From positions 372,001 through 436,000 of the forward strand of contig MKVT01000008.1 in assembly GCA_001898935.1 (NCBI GenBank): DNA of 64,000 bases, given 5' to 3'. A program made the position numbers and the translations under genes. Positions 1 through 9,737 of this stretch are shown here, piece by piece; the stretch's first letter is position 1, and every line of letters starts with the position of its first letter. Under the pieces are notes generated by a model that saw nothing but the letters and a program-made list of their open reading frames with translations, had not been told where the DNA came from and made no database searches. Source of the stretch: Paludibacter sp. 47-17. Its GTDB lineage: Bacteria > Bacteroidota > Bacteroidia > Bacteroidales > Paludibacteraceae.

Positions 1-1128
1 AAGAATGGAGATGCCGTCGGTGCGTTGCGTCCAGGTCTCCTGTTGTCCGGTGAGGTCGGCGAAGGTCGGCATCATATCGTAAAATGCGCCTATGTGATGA
101 TTGATGCTGCCCGGAGCCACTTTTTTATCCCAGCGTACAATGAAAGGCATCCGTATTCCTCCTTCATACAGGGCGCGTTTGTAGCCTTTGAGTCTTTTTT
201 CGGTATTGAAGAATTCGGGATCGGCTCCTCCTTCGTTATGCGGGCCGTTGTCGCTGGTGAAAATGATCATTGTATTTTCCAGGATGCCCGATTTTTCCAG
301 TTCTGCAAGGATTTCGCCCACATAGGTATCGAGGCGGGTCACCATTCCGGCAAACTGAGCCCTGGGTTTGGCGGCCGAAGTGTAATGGCTGCCATTGTAG
401 GGTGTTTCGCAGTATTTGTCGGCATATTTCTGATAGATGCTATCGTTGGGTTGTTCGAGCGAAGCATGTGGAATGATGTAGGCAAAATAACCGAAAAAGG
501 GTTGGTCCTTATGGTTGCGGATAAACTGAAGCGCCTGTTGGTGGATTACATCCTGTGAGTAGGTTTTGCCGTCCAGGGCGATTTTGGTTTTGTTATCGTA
601 GAGCCAGGTGGGATAATAGAAGTGCGCCTGTCGCTGGCAGTTGTAGCCGTAAAACCTATCGAATCCCACATCGGTAGGTTCCGATCCCGATCCCGGGAAT
701 CCCATTCCCCACTTTCCGAATCCTCCGGTTGCATAGCCTGCTTTTTTGAATAAGTGGGCTATTGTTTTCACGGTTGTGTCGAGGGGCGCCTGGCCTTCGG
801 GGCTGATTTCGATATGTCCTCTGATTTTGGTCCGGCCCGTATGTTCGCCCGTCATCAGCGAGGCGCGGGTTGGGCCGCTTACCGTCGACGAAGCATACAT
901 TTGCGTAAACGACATGCCGTTCTTGGCCAGTTTGTTGATGTTGGGTGTCGATATGTGTTGATTGCCATAGGCCTCGATGTCGGCAAATCCGAGATCATCG
1001 CACAAAATGAAAATCACGTTGGGACGTTCGCTTTGTTGCGCCGGTAACGTAGTGGCGGCGGCCAGTCCTGCCAGGGCGGTAAGATAGCTGGTTCTGATCC
1101 GGGTATGTATGGTTGGAATGTTTTTCAT
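1..1128 (-). CDS. Serine-type sulfatase (S1 family), C-terminus cut by window edge
   Basis: The first 376 codons read as a secreted sulfatase that would remove sulfate esters from glycans. Residues 1-31 look like a signal peptide. The calcium-binding aspartates lie in CDDLGFADIEAYG (D44, D45). The signature SGPTRASLMTG starts at S84, so the formylglycine would be made from serine, not cysteine; this form depends on an anaerobic radical-SAM maturase (anSME), which is not in this window. A second conserved block, FGKWGMGF, follows at about residue 135, and the visible part ends in YDMMPTFADLTG, as in the family. The substrate cannot be read from the sequence. It starts 2 bases after the stop of the lectin-like gene and is the third gene of the GH29 operon. 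The C-terminal subdomain, and any sorting domain, lie outside the window. Confidence 0.93.
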   Translation of the reverse strand, partial: MKNIPTIHTRIRTSYLTALAGLAAATTLPAQQSERPNVIFILCDDLGFADIEAYGNQHISTPNINKLAKNGMSFTQMYASSTVSGPTRASLMTGEHTGRTKIRGHIEISPEGQAPLDTTVKTIAHLFKKAGYATGGFGKWGMGFPGSGSEPTDVGFDRFYGYNCQRQAHFYYPTWLYDNKTKIALDGKTYSQDVIHQQALQFIRNHKDQPFFGYFAYIIPHASLEQPNDSIYQKYADKYCETPYNGSHYTSAAKPRAQFAGMVTRLDTYVGEILAELEKSGILENTMIIFTSDNGPHNEGGADPEFFNTEKRLKGYKRALYEGGIRMPFIVRWDKKVAPGSINHHIGAFYDMMPTFADLTGQQETWTQRTDGISIL

Positions 1129-1130
1129 GA

Positions 1131-2699
1131 TTATTTCATCAGTTTATATGTAAAATAAGTATTGCCGGAGGTCTTTACTACTGCAATGAACGCTCCTTTG
1201 GGGGTAAATGGTTGGATGTGAGACGTATGTGAAGCGGTAAATTGGAGTAAAGCATGTCCCGAAACGGAATAGAGGGCTATGCTGCTCCCCGGTGTAAGCC
1301 GGGCGCAATGTAGTTCGTCGCCGGCAAAGCTTACCAGCGGTTTGTCGTACGATGTAGGGCGGACGGAAGTCGACAGATCGGGAACCCGGTAAAAATACCA
1401 TCCCGAACCCGTTCCCACCCCGGCATTGTACAATACCACGTTGAACGAGAGTCCTCCGTTAAGCAGTTGCGTCGCATTGTTGTTGTATTTGATCGAGTAG
1501 CTGCCGTTGGCATGTCCGCTGGGATCGATTTTAAAGTCGGAGCCGTTGATTTGTACGTTGAGCGCAGTGTTGAGTGTTCCGTCGGCTGCCACCTGCATGG
1601 CTGTTCCTTTGTTGACGAGTTTTACCATTCCGTTGGCCGATGGTTCGAGCCTCCAGAGGAACGGATCGCTGAAGTCCTCCGGTTTTTCGATACGCAGGGC
1701 GGTTGTGTAGCCGGCGGGGATGGTGGCGCTGTAGGCCAGAAACCGGTTCAGGCGGGTGTCGGTCTGCGCGTTTTTGATCTGGTACCAGATGGGTTCATTT
1801 GCAGTGCTGGTTTGCGGTGCCTCCAGGCTTGCGGTTGCGGTTTTAAAAATGCCCACCAGGAAGAGTGTTGCGTTGGCGGTGGTGGTGTATTCGGCAGAAG
1901 TACTTACCAGCTCTGTCCCATCGCTCCATCCTATAAATTCGACTGCTCCCTGCCGCAGGGCTTTGAATGTGACCGCAGTTCCGGTAGGGTAGCGGCCGTT
2001 TTCGGGAAGCGTATTGCTTTCGATCACGGTGGTTCCCCACGAAGGGTTGTTGGATGCGGTAGTAATCAGCACTTTTCCGGGAGTTGATACAGGTTCGGAA
2101 ACAAATACCACAAAATCGTGAATATATCCGCTCGATAAGCTGCCGTTGGGATGTATGGCAGTGACATTTCCTGTCGTTAAAAACGCCCGGATGCGGGTTT
2201 TGCCGTTCACGGCAGTCGAGGGAATGCTGATTGGGATTTTAACTCCGGGGGTTTCCGAAGTAGCCACAGTTGTAAGAGCATGCTTTCCCAGGTCGGTTTC
2301 GAATATCCCATCGCGGTCCCAGTCGGCGAACAGGTAGATATAGGCCGATGCAATGGAGGTGTTTTTGTTGGTCATGATCGCCAGGTGCATATATTGTCCC
2401 TTTCCGGCGATGAAGGCTGTGCGTGAATAATTGCAATAGCCGGTTGAAGGAGCTGCAGTGGCAAAATAACCAAGCGGGGTGTCGATGGCTTCGCCCACGG
2501 TAAATGCGGCAGTAGCAAACAGGTTGAAGTTGGCGGTGGCACAGGGTACCGTATAGGTGGGATTTTCAGTGGAGCGCTGATTGAGCAGCAGCATTGCTTC
2601 GAGTTGCTTTTCCGATTTTTGCAGCTGGGCGTTTGCCGGCATAATCGTCAGGCAGCTCATCGTGGTAAGTAAAAAAAAGATGAATGAGTTGTGTTTCAT
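1131..2699 (-). CDS. Secreted GEVED/beta-trefoil lectin-like protein with T9SS sorting domain
   Basis: A 522-residue exported protein with no catalytic motif that I recognise. It has a signal peptide (1-24, ending ANA), then a GEVED-type beta-sandwich (about 50-200, core FADWDRDGIFE). Next are an InlB-like divergent repeat (about 215-285, FIGWSDGTE), a ricin/beta-trefoil-like region (about 300-435, with IWYQIKN and WRLEP) and a C-terminal sorting domain (about 445-522, ending TYKLMK). Known family behaviour suggests carbohydrate or surface binding; the glycan is unknown. It lies between GH29 (13-base gap) and the sulfatase (2-base gap), so it is probably co-transcribed and may act as a non-catalytic binding partner. 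The GEVED domain also occurs in the GH29, GH33 and GH85 proteins of this window. Confidence 0.8.
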   Translation of the reverse strand: MKHNSFIFFLLTTMSCLTIMPANAQLQKSEKQLEAMLLLNQRSTENPTYTVPCATANFNLFATAAFTVGEAIDTPLGYFATAAPSTGYCNYSRTAFIAGKGQYMHLAIMTNKNTSIASAYIYLFADWDRDGIFETDLGKHALTTVATSETPGVKIPISIPSTAVNGKTRIRAFLTTGNVTAIHPNGSLSSGYIHDFVVFVSEPVSTPGKVLITTASNNPSWGTTVIESNTLPENGRYPTGTAVTFKALRQGAVEFIGWSDGTELVSTSAEYTTTANATLFLVGIFKTATASLEAPQTSTANEPIWYQIKNAQTDTRLNRFLAYSATIPAGYTTALRIEKPEDFSDPFLWRLEPSANGMVKLVNKGTAMQVAADGTLNTALNVQINGSDFKIDPSGHANGSYSIKYNNNATQLLNGGLSFNVVLYNAGVGTGSGWYFYRVPDLSTSVRPTSYDKPLVSFAGDELHCARLTPGSSIALYSVSGHALLQFTASHTSHIQPFTPKGAFIAVVKTSGNTYFTYKLMK

Positions 2700-2712
2700 G
2701 GGATCGGAAAAT

Positions 2713-5700
2713 TTAAATGTATATTTTATAGCTCCGCGTTTCGTTTTGATTCTTCAGGTGCACAATATATATACCGGTAGTAAATCGGTCGGTGTTGATT
2801 CTGGTTTCCACTTGCGACGCATCCAATACGGTGCGGTAAGCCGGCAGGCCGCTCGAGTTGATGAGGCTCAGGCGGGTACGTACGCCCGAATTATTGATAC
2901 ATACGAGTTGATTCCCGGCGTGAAAAACGTTCAGTTGCGGTTCGTTTTGCGGAAGCCTAAGGCCTGTGGGCCGATTGTCGTTGATTTTCAATCTGAAATC
3001 GTAGACCTGGCCGAGCGACACGGTCGAGCATCCCGAAACAAAGGGCGAATTATGATTGTGGTAATAAATGCGTAAGGCGATATTTTGCAATAAAGCCGAG
3101 GAGGGTACGTCGATAGTTACCCGGACGCTGTCGAGTACCGAACTGAAATTCCCGGTTTTCTTATCGTTCAAGGTTGCATCGCCTAAATCGGCAATGAGCT
3201 CCTCTGTCTCGAACTGCAGATTGGCATTCCAATCGGCCATGATGTACATTTTATTGAGCCGGAAATCGTTGTATTGATTGAGGATGTTGAGTTCGGGGGC
3301 GTGATAGCCGTTTAAAAAAAGTTGAAACGATTTTCCCCGTCGCACGACCACAGGGTGGTCGGTAGTTTTGAGGTAAACATTGGCGGGAGCCTCCTGAGCG
3401 CTGAATTGCAGGTTTTCGTCGGCGCCGGTGGTGTAAGCAGTTTCGAGCCAGGCATAATTTTTTGAAAATAAAATGCGCTGCGATCCGGTTGGTATGCAAT
3501 AGCCTTCGAGCTGGGGATTATTGCTTTCGGTATCGTTGTCGTATACCAGGATGCGTGTGGTTTTGACCGTATTCAGGATGTGGATCTGCGTCGGATTCGA
3601 GAGTTCGAGGTAAAAATCCTTATTCCCATCCTTAAAATCATTGTCGATAATTTTTACGGCCACTGTTTTGCTGAATTCACCGGGTTCAAATTCGAGTGTG
3701 GTGCTTACATCCTCGTAGGTTTTGCCGTGTACGCCGGTGCCGGGCGAGGTGCTCACGGTTACGCTGGCGGCTACCAGGGCGGTTCCCGAGCGTTTCACCT
3801 CAACGGTACAATAGGCCGTGCCTTCCTCGATGTCGTAAAGCGGTTTGCCGAATTCGAACATTCCATTGACATTGGGGCTTAATGTGTAAGCATTTTGAAG
3901 GGTGACGAAGCTGTTGGACGATTTCGCATTTTTTTGTCCGGTCACCCTTATTTCGACCCCTTGCGTACTGGCCGGGAGTCCGTTGAGTTCGTACAATACC
4001 TGGTCGGTGCGGGCCACAGGCGAGTAGCAGTCGATGGCGGCCAGTTCGTTACCATTGAGTAGGATGGAGAGCATTCCGGCATCAGGACCCTTGGCGCCTA
4101 CGAGCCGGAACCATCCTCCATCCACAGCAAGTGTTGCTTTGGCTCCGGCGCTGCCGTTGCGCATAGCATGCGGGAGGGTGGACACCCGTGTCCAGTCGGT
4201 TCCTTTTACAGGCGTATATTGCGCTTCGTTGGTAGTGGCCAGGAAGCTTCCTCCCGACAAGGTTTTGATAAAATCGGATCCGGCTTCCGCGGCCAGGTAG
4301 ATATTGAATTGAGTGGGTACGTCGCCGCTCGATGTTTGGCGGGGAAGGTAGCTTATGTCGGTAAGTTCGATTTCTTTTCCGAAATCGTACTCAATATGTT
4401 GCGGCATGTTTACTTTCGACGGCGACCATTCGGGTTGCCAGATGGTTGAGTTGTCGTTGTCGATCGTATTGCCGGCCAGACTGGGCGGTTCGCTGGTCGC
4501 ATTTTTGGCTTCGGAGCTGGCGGTAGCTGTAATGCCCTGGCGGGGCAATTCGACCAGTTTGCCGTTTTCGCGGGTGTAAAAGCGCATTTCGGCCAGGGTG
4601 GGCCAGTTGGCTGCATTTTTTGCTGTGATCTCAAAGCGGAGTTTGCGCGCCTTTACGGGTTCGATAAGTTGGAATTGAGCTGCTTTGATGTTTTGCAGTC
4701 CCATGGGCGTTTCGCCCTGTTGGGTAATGGAGGCGTCGGACCGGAAGGCCTCGATCGAACAAATGAGGGGTACGGCCAGCGAACTGTTCACGGTAAATCT
4801 TATTTTGCTCACAGGCATCAGCAATCCTTTTATGACCCGTTGAAACCCAATGGTTGCTCCGGAGCCGTAGTGTACCCATTGGCCATAGACCTCCACCTCG
4901 ACCTTAAAGCCCGAAATGCGTTGCCCGAGCGGAATGTATTCCCGGATCCGGATGATGTCGATTTCCTGTGCTTTGCCCAGATCGATCGTTATGCTTCCGG
5001 TCGTGGCTCCGTCGGCCATTGTCCAGTAGCTGTCGTAGTTTCCGTCCAATACCTTCGAAGCTTCAAATCCGGCGCCGCGGGTAGCAGTTGCGCTGGCTTG
5101 CATCGACGGGGTGAGCAAATTGGTTGCAAAGCTGTTTTTCACCGCCTGTCCGAGTTGCGTCAGTGCTGTTGAGTCGTTGGGATGAAATACGCCGGCTTTG
5201 TTCGGAGGTACGTTCAGTAGCAGAGGTATGCCCATTCCTACGGTCCGGAAATAAATCTCCGAGAGTTTCTCCAGCGATTTTACGCTGCCGTTGGAGGCAT
5301 CGTGGTAAAACCAGCCCGATCGAATCGAAACATCGGCTTCCGGGATCGAAAAATAATTGCCCGTGGCGCTGTAGGTCGATACCGTATTTCCCGCAACGTT
5401 CAGCTTTAGCCATACCGGATCGTTGACATATCCGGCTTCATTACCAACCCAGAAGGCATCGAGGGGAAAGCCGCTTCCGGGGCCCGTATAGCCCTGAGCG
5501 GCAGCGGTCGACATCCAGGTGAGGCAATTGGGTTGCAGGCGTCGTACCAGTTCGACGTAGCGTTTGAAGTCGTAGGTTTGCTTTTCGACTCCCGAGCCGG
5601 TAGCGCCGTCGAGCCAGATCTCGACAATCTCGCGTTTGCCGGTAGCCGGGTTGAGCCGGCCGTAGTCGCCGCTCAGCAGCTCTTCCAGCTGGGCGGCGTA

Positions 5701-6201
5701 AAAGTCGTTGTAATCGCCTGGAGTGACATCGCCATACGAAGGTTCGTGGATGTCCCAGGGCGAAAGATAGATGCCCATATCCATACCGTACTTATCGCAC
5801 GATTCGGAGATTTCGCGGGCCAGGTCGCCCTGGCCGTTTAAATAGGGGCTGGCCGATATGTTATGGGCTGTTTGCCGGGTTGGCCACAAGCAAAAACCGT
5901 CGTGGTGCTTCAGGGTTATGATCACCCGTTTGAATCCCGCTTCTTTAAACAGCCGTATCCATTGATCGGTGTTGGCTTTTCCCTTGGTGGGATTGAACGA
6001 CGATGGCGATTCGAGCCCGTTGCCCCATTCGGTGCCGGTAAACGTATTCATTCCGAAATGAATGAATCCGGCCAGCGGTTCGTTGAAGTACTTCATTTGT
6101 CGCTCGTTGGGTGTAGGTCCGAATGCGGAGGGAGCATTTTGAGCGGTAGCCGGTGGTAAGCAGAGCAGTAGCAGGTAAGCGAGGAGTATGTGTTGTTTCA
6201 T
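2713..6201 (-). CDS. GH29 alpha-L-fucosidase, multimodular, T9SS-exported
   Basis: An exo-fucosidase of 1162 residues. The chosen start (6201) begins MKQHILLAYLLLL, a clean signal peptide, and lies 42 bases from a good promoter; an upstream in-frame ATG at 6297 would place a poor N-terminus before it and overlap that promoter. The GH29 core (about 25-345) has HFGMNTF, the HHDGF motif and the nucleophile in EIWLDGA (D198). The compact core followed by a discoidin domain resembles the alpha-1,3/1,4-specific GH29-B subfamily; that specificity is inference. Downstream are a discoidin/F5-8C domain (about 365-490), a second discoidin-like region (about 540-690), Calx-beta (about 785-890), GEVED (about 960-1065, MADWNANLQFE) and a T9SS sorting domain (about 1085-1162). 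First gene of the GH29-lectin-sulfatase operon and divergent from the sialidase. Confidence 0.93.
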   Translation of the reverse strand: MKQHILLAYLLLLCLPPATAQNAPSAFGPTPNERQMKYFNEPLAGFIHFGMNTFTGTEWGNGLESPSSFNPTKGKANTDQWIRLFKEAGFKRVIITLKHHDGFCLWPTRQTAHNISASPYLNGQGDLAREISESCDKYGMDMGIYLSPWDIHEPSYGDVTPGDYNDFYAAQLEELLSGDYGRLNPATGKREIVEIWLDGATGSGVEKQTYDFKRYVELVRRLQPNCLTWMSTAAAQGYTGPGSGFPLDAFWVGNEAGYVNDPVWLKLNVAGNTVSTYSATGNYFSIPEADVSIRSGWFYHDASNGSVKSLEKLSEIYFRTVGMGIPLLLNVPPNKAGVFHPNDSTALTQLGQAVKNSFATNLLTPSMQASATATRGAGFEASKVLDGNYDSYWTMADGATTGSITIDLGKAQEIDIIRIREYIPLGQRISGFKVEVEVYGQWVHYGSGATIGFQRVIKGLLMPVSKIRFTVNSSLAVPLICSIEAFRSDASITQQGETPMGLQNIKAAQFQLIEPVKARKLRFEITAKNAANWPTLAEMRFYTRENGKLVELPRQGITATASSEAKNATSEPPSLAGNTIDNDNSTIWQPEWSPSKVNMPQHIEYDFGKEIELTDISYLPRQTSSGDVPTQFNIYLAAEAGSDFIKTLSGGSFLATTNEAQYTPVKGTDWTRVSTLPHAMRNGSAGAKATLAVDGGWFRLVGAKGPDAGMLSILLNGNELAAIDCYSPVARTDQVLYELNGLPASTQGVEIRVTGQKNAKSSNSFVTLQNAYTLSPNVNGMFEFGKPLYDIEEGTAYCTVEVKRSGTALVAASVTVSTSPGTGVHGKTYEDVSTTLEFEPGEFSKTVAVKIIDNDFKDGNKDFYLELSNPTQIHILNTVKTTRILVYDNDTESNNPQLEGYCIPTGSQRILFSKNYAWLETAYTTGADENLQFSAQEAPANVYLKTTDHPVVVRRGKSFQLFLNGYHAPELNILNQYNDFRLNKMYIMADWNANLQFETEELIADLGDATLNDKKTGNFSSVLDSVRVTIDVPSSALLQNIALRIYYHNHNSPFVSGCSTVSLGQVYDFRLKINDNRPTGLRLPQNEPQLNVFHAGNQLVCINNSGVRTRLSLINSSGLPAYRTVLDASQVETRINTDRFTTGIYIVHLKNQNETRSYKIYI

Positions 6202-6242
6202 GTTAAAAAAATGATGAAGTTGCTGTGTGAGTATGATTGCCG

Positions 6243-6274
6243 CAAAAATAAGAATTCTATTTATTAACCCCAAA
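6243..6274 (-). promoter_or_regulatory. Bacteroidetes promoter of the GH29 operon
   Basis: On the minus strand TTTG (6271-6274) is followed after 20 bases by TATTTTTG (6243-6250). This matches the Bacteroidetes -33/-7 consensus TTTG-N19-21-TAnnTTTG. It lies 42 bases before the GH29 start at 6201, which also supports that start over 6297. Confidence 0.75.
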
Positions 6275-6379
6275 TATTTTAAATAAAATATTTTCAAACT
6301 GTTTGAAATAGGAGTAATAATGGATTAAAAGTTTTTGTAAAAGGATATTTCCCTGTTAAAAACGATATATAATAAAATA

Positions 6380-6424
6380 ATATTGCAATATAATGTTTTA
6401 TATTAAAATTATTTTCTATTTTTG
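6380..6424 (+). promoter_or_regulatory. Candidate sialidase promoter with upstream palindrome
   Basis: TATTTTTG at 6417-6424 fits the Bacteroidetes -7 box and lies 26 bases before the sialidase ATG. The -33 element is weak (TTTT near 6396). A perfect 12-base palindrome, ATATTGCAATAT, lies at 6380-6391, 25 bases upstream of the -7 box. It could be an operator, but the region is AT-rich and a chance palindrome is possible. Confidence 0.5.
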
Positions 6425-6450
6425 CCCCCTGGATTCAAATAAGAAAAATA

Positions 6451-9400
6451 ATGGTAAAAAAAAGTTTTTTGATGTTTATTTTGATTGTTGCAACTTGTTT
6501 AACAGTGCAGGCACAGTCAGGAAAAGCGCTCGAGCTGGATGGTGTGAACCGGTATATGACCATACCTCATCATGCAGATTTTAATTTCACTACTTCCGAA
6601 GAATTCTCGATCACCTTGTGGTTGAATGTGAATAATTACAAGACCAATGGTCGTATAGTGGCTAAGAGAGGAGCAGCATCGGCAGCCGATAAGTCGGGTT
6701 ACGAGCTATGGGGAACAAATACATCGGCCAATTTCTTTGCATTGAATACTCCCCTTCAGTCGGGTACCAATCCGTTTTCAAAATGGGGTACGGTTGCAGG
6801 CTCCACCGGCAATTGGATTCACCTGGCTTTTGTAGTGTCGCGGGCGGGAGGTGCCACGGTAGTGTATCAGTATCAGAACGGCCAGTTGGCCCGTTCGTCG
6901 CAGGCCGATAATATTAATATGAATACCTATGCGGTAAGTAATGCGTTCGATGTGTATGTCGGTAACGGTCAGTATGCTTCGGTTTTTCTGAATGCCAAAA
7001 TCGATAATCTTCGTTTCTGGAAGAAGGGCTTGACTGCCGCCGAGGTGGAAGCCGACAAGACAGCTGCGGTTACCGGCGCTACTGCCGGCCTGGTGGCTGC
7101 TTACGATTTTGAAACAGTGAGTAACGGAGTGGTGGCCGATATTACCGGTAAACATCCGGCTACCCTGGTGAATTTCCCGGCTCAGGGTCCGGTAATGGTT
7201 ACGGCGGCCACGGTGGAGCAGGATCGTAATTTTACGGGCCGGGCCAATAAAAACGAAGTGTTGGTAAAAACGATGCTTACTACGACGGGATCGGAGCCTG
7301 CCGCCCTGAGTCGCCTGGTACTCGATCTGGAAGGAACCACGGATCTCGCTTCGATCGACAGTTTGAAGGTGTATGCGACCGGTACGGCCAATAAGTTCGA
7401 TTCCCGCAATCCTGCAGCAATATTGCTTGGCAGAATCAAGCCTGTATCGGGGAATGTGACGCTTGCTTTGGAGGGTATGCTTCCTTCGGGAACCAGCTTT
7501 ATCTGGGTTACTGCCGATATAGCAGCCGATGCGCGCGAGGGTTCGAAGGTCGATGCGTCGGTCGTGTCGCTCACGACGGCGAATCAAACCTATGTGTTTG
7601 CATCGGGTAATCCGGCCGGTGAGCGCGAAGTATTGCTGGGGCGTACGCTGGTGTTTGCCCCCGGCGATTATGGTTCGGCCAATTACCGGATTCCGGCCAT
7701 GATTACTGCCGACGATGGAGCACTGGTGACGCTGACCGATAAACGTAAGTTCAATTCAACCGACCTTCCCGAGGATATCGATGTGGTGTGCCGTCGCAGC
7801 ACCGACGGGGGCCGTAGCTGGAGCGAGCCGGTTACCGTAGCAAAAGGAGCGGGTCGTTTTGCCGGTTACGGCGATGCGATTCTTACAAAGACAAAAAGCG
7901 GACGCCTGGTTGCAGTGTATGTGGGAGGTCCCGGGCTCGGACAGTCGACGAGTACGAATCCGATACGCACCTATGTTTCGTGTAGTTCCGATCATGGTGT
8001 TACCTGGACTGCGCCGCGCGATATTACTTCGCAGCTCTGGGGAGCCGGTTGCACCGACCCGGTGCGCGCTGCCTGGCAGGCGTCGTTTTGTGGAGCGGGG
8101 CAGGGATTGACCCTGCGCAACGGACGCATTATGGTAGTAGGTACGGTGCGTGAAGTGTCGGGCGGAGCGCTCCATAATTATGCCTATTACTCCGACGATG
8201 AAGGGGAGACCTGGAATGTGTCGGCCCGTGCCATCCAGGGGGGCGATGAAGCTAAAGTCGTGGAATTGAATAACGGAAACATACTGATGAGCAGCCGTAC
8301 CAGCGGTAACCGCTATTGGGCTGTTTCGGCCGACGGCGGCCGTACCTGGGGAACGCGTAATTCGTGGGCCGACCTGTGGGGAAACGCCTGCAACGGCGAT
8401 ATGATACGTTACACTTCAACGGTGGATGGATTCGACAAAAACCGGATACTCCATACCTTGCCCAATGCTTCCAACCGGTCGAATCTTTCCGTATTTATGA
8501 GTTACGACGAAGGTGCCACCTGGGCTGTTAAAAAAACAGTATGTGCCGGTACGTCGGCCTATGCAAGTCTGACCGTATTGCCCGACGGAACCATAGGCGT
8601 GTATTCGGAGGAGGATGAATCGGTTCCGTACAAAATGTATTTTCTGAATTTCTCGCTCGATTGGCTTACCAGTGGGGCCGACCGGTATTTTCCGTCCGGC
8701 ACTCCGGTTGTTGAGCAGCCGGTATTCAGTGTGCCGGCGGGGACGGTGACATCCGACCGGCTGGTGTCGATCAGTTCGGCTACCGAAGGAGCGGTTATTT
8801 ATTATACTACCGACGGTACGCAGCCCAATGCCGCATCGATACTGTACACCGATCCGGTGTTGGTGAATCGCACTATGGTGCTCAGGGCGGTGGCTTTTAA
8901 GGCCGATATGGCTCCCAGCCTTCCGGCCGAAGCGACCTATGTGTACGGCTGGGCATTGCCGGGCGAAAACAGAGCCGCCACCGCTCAGCGTTACCTGACG
9001 TCGGCCACTACTTCCGGTGCGCGTGTGAATCTCGATTATTCGGCGCCGGGGGTGCCTGCAGCATATTTCGTTGCCTACAACGAACAGGTGATTTCGGTAG
9101 AGCCCGAATCGGAATTTACGTTGAACCTGGAGGCGCTGAAAGGCCAGAACGATGGGTTGCAATGGTGTCAGGCCATCGTGCTGGTCGACTGGAACCGCGA
9201 TTTTGATTTTGCCGATGCCGGCGAACGTGTTGCGGTAATCGGAAACCGCTCGACGGATAATGGAAATAGCCTGTTGTCCATTGCGCAGCGAATCACAGTG
9301 CCTGCCGATGCGGTGCGCGACGAGCGTACCCGTGTCAGGGTGGTGTATACCGACGGATGGCGGCCGGCGGCTTATGCCGATTTGGGATTCGATCCTGTGG

Positions 9401-9696
9401 ATAAGGGGCGATTGTACGAATTCGATCTGCTGGTGAGCGATTTTACTTCGGCGGAAAGGCTGGATGCCGGACAATTGCAGTTGACCAACCCGGTGAACGA
9501 TGTGTTGAAAATCAGGCTTCGGGAAGGCATTGCAAAAATTGCGATTATGGATCTTAATGGCAGGGTGTTGGTTACGCATGTTGCCGAGGGGAATGAGCTG
9601 GCTGTTCCCGTGAGCGATTTGGCAGCCCGCGTCTACATCCTGAAAGTGGAAGACGACCGGGGACAGGTTCACGCCTATAAATTTATAAAACTTTGA
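6451..9696 (+). CDS. GH33 exo-alpha-sialidase, multimodular, T9SS-exported
   Basis: A secreted 1081-residue sialidase that releases terminal sialic acid, usually the first step in opening mucin and N-glycan chains. Signal peptide 1-23 (ends QAQS). A LamG/concanavalin domain (about 25-200) precedes a BNR-associated N-terminal domain (about 250-390). The six-bladed propeller (about 400-755) has the arginine motif YRIPA at about residue 412 and five Asp boxes (S-x-D-x-G-x-T/S-W) near residues 450, 512, 580, 626 and 684. After it come a chitobiase-C-like fold (about 755-835, IYYTTDGTQP), a GEVED domain (about 845-990, VLVDWNRDFDF) and a T9SS sorting domain (about 1000-1081, ending AYKFIKL). It is followed after 41 bases by the first FIVAR/lectin gene. 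The same BNR-associated domain recurs at the N-terminus of the GH2 enzyme. Confidence 0.95.
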   Translation: MVKKSFLMFILIVATCLTVQAQSGKALELDGVNRYMTIPHHADFNFTTSEEFSITLWLNVNNYKTNGRIVAKRGAASAADKSGYELWGTNTSANFFALNTPLQSGTNPFSKWGTVAGSTGNWIHLAFVVSRAGGATVVYQYQNGQLARSSQADNINMNTYAVSNAFDVYVGNGQYASVFLNAKIDNLRFWKKGLTAAEVEADKTAAVTGATAGLVAAYDFETVSNGVVADITGKHPATLVNFPAQGPVMVTAATVEQDRNFTGRANKNEVLVKTMLTTTGSEPAALSRLVLDLEGTTDLASIDSLKVYATGTANKFDSRNPAAILLGRIKPVSGNVTLALEGMLPSGTSFIWVTADIAADAREGSKVDASVVSLTTANQTYVFASGNPAGEREVLLGRTLVFAPGDYGSANYRIPAMITADDGALVTLTDKRKFNSTDLPEDIDVVCRRSTDGGRSWSEPVTVAKGAGRFAGYGDAILTKTKSGRLVAVYVGGPGLGQSTSTNPIRTYVSCSSDHGVTWTAPRDITSQLWGAGCTDPVRAAWQASFCGAGQGLTLRNGRIMVVGTVREVSGGALHNYAYYSDDEGETWNVSARAIQGGDEAKVVELNNGNILMSSRTSGNRYWAVSADGGRTWGTRNSWADLWGNACNGDMIRYTSTVDGFDKNRILHTLPNASNRSNLSVFMSYDEGATWAVKKTVCAGTSAYASLTVLPDGTIGVYSEEDESVPYKMYFLNFSLDWLTSGADRYFPSGTPVVEQPVFSVPAGTVTSDRLVSISSATEGAVIYYTTDGTQPNAASILYTDPVLVNRTMVLRAVAFKADMAPSLPAEATYVYGWALPGENRAATAQRYLTSATTSGARVNLDYSAPGVPAAYFVAYNEQVISVEPESEFTLNLEALKGQNDGLQWCQAIVLVDWNRDFDFADAGERVAVIGNRSTDNGNSLLSIAQRITVPADAVRDERTRVRVVYTDGWRPAAYADLGFDPVDKGRLYEFDLLVSDFTSAERLDAGQLQLTNPVNDVLKIRLREGIAKIAIMDLNGRVLVTHVAEGNELAVPVSDLAARVYILKVEDDRGQVHAYKFIKL

Positions 9697-9737
9697 TTTT
9701 AATATAAAAAGTGTGTTATCTTAAAAATGTAATGCTT

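Noticed and set aside
6202-6297. Extended N-terminus for GH29
   Set aside because: It overlaps a consensus promoter and would bury the signal peptide; ATG 6201 is preferred.
8416-9672. Long open frame antisense to the sialidase (418 codons)
   Set aside because: It is a shadow of the opposite coding strand, rich in His and Arg, with no domain, no signal and full overlap with a certain gene.
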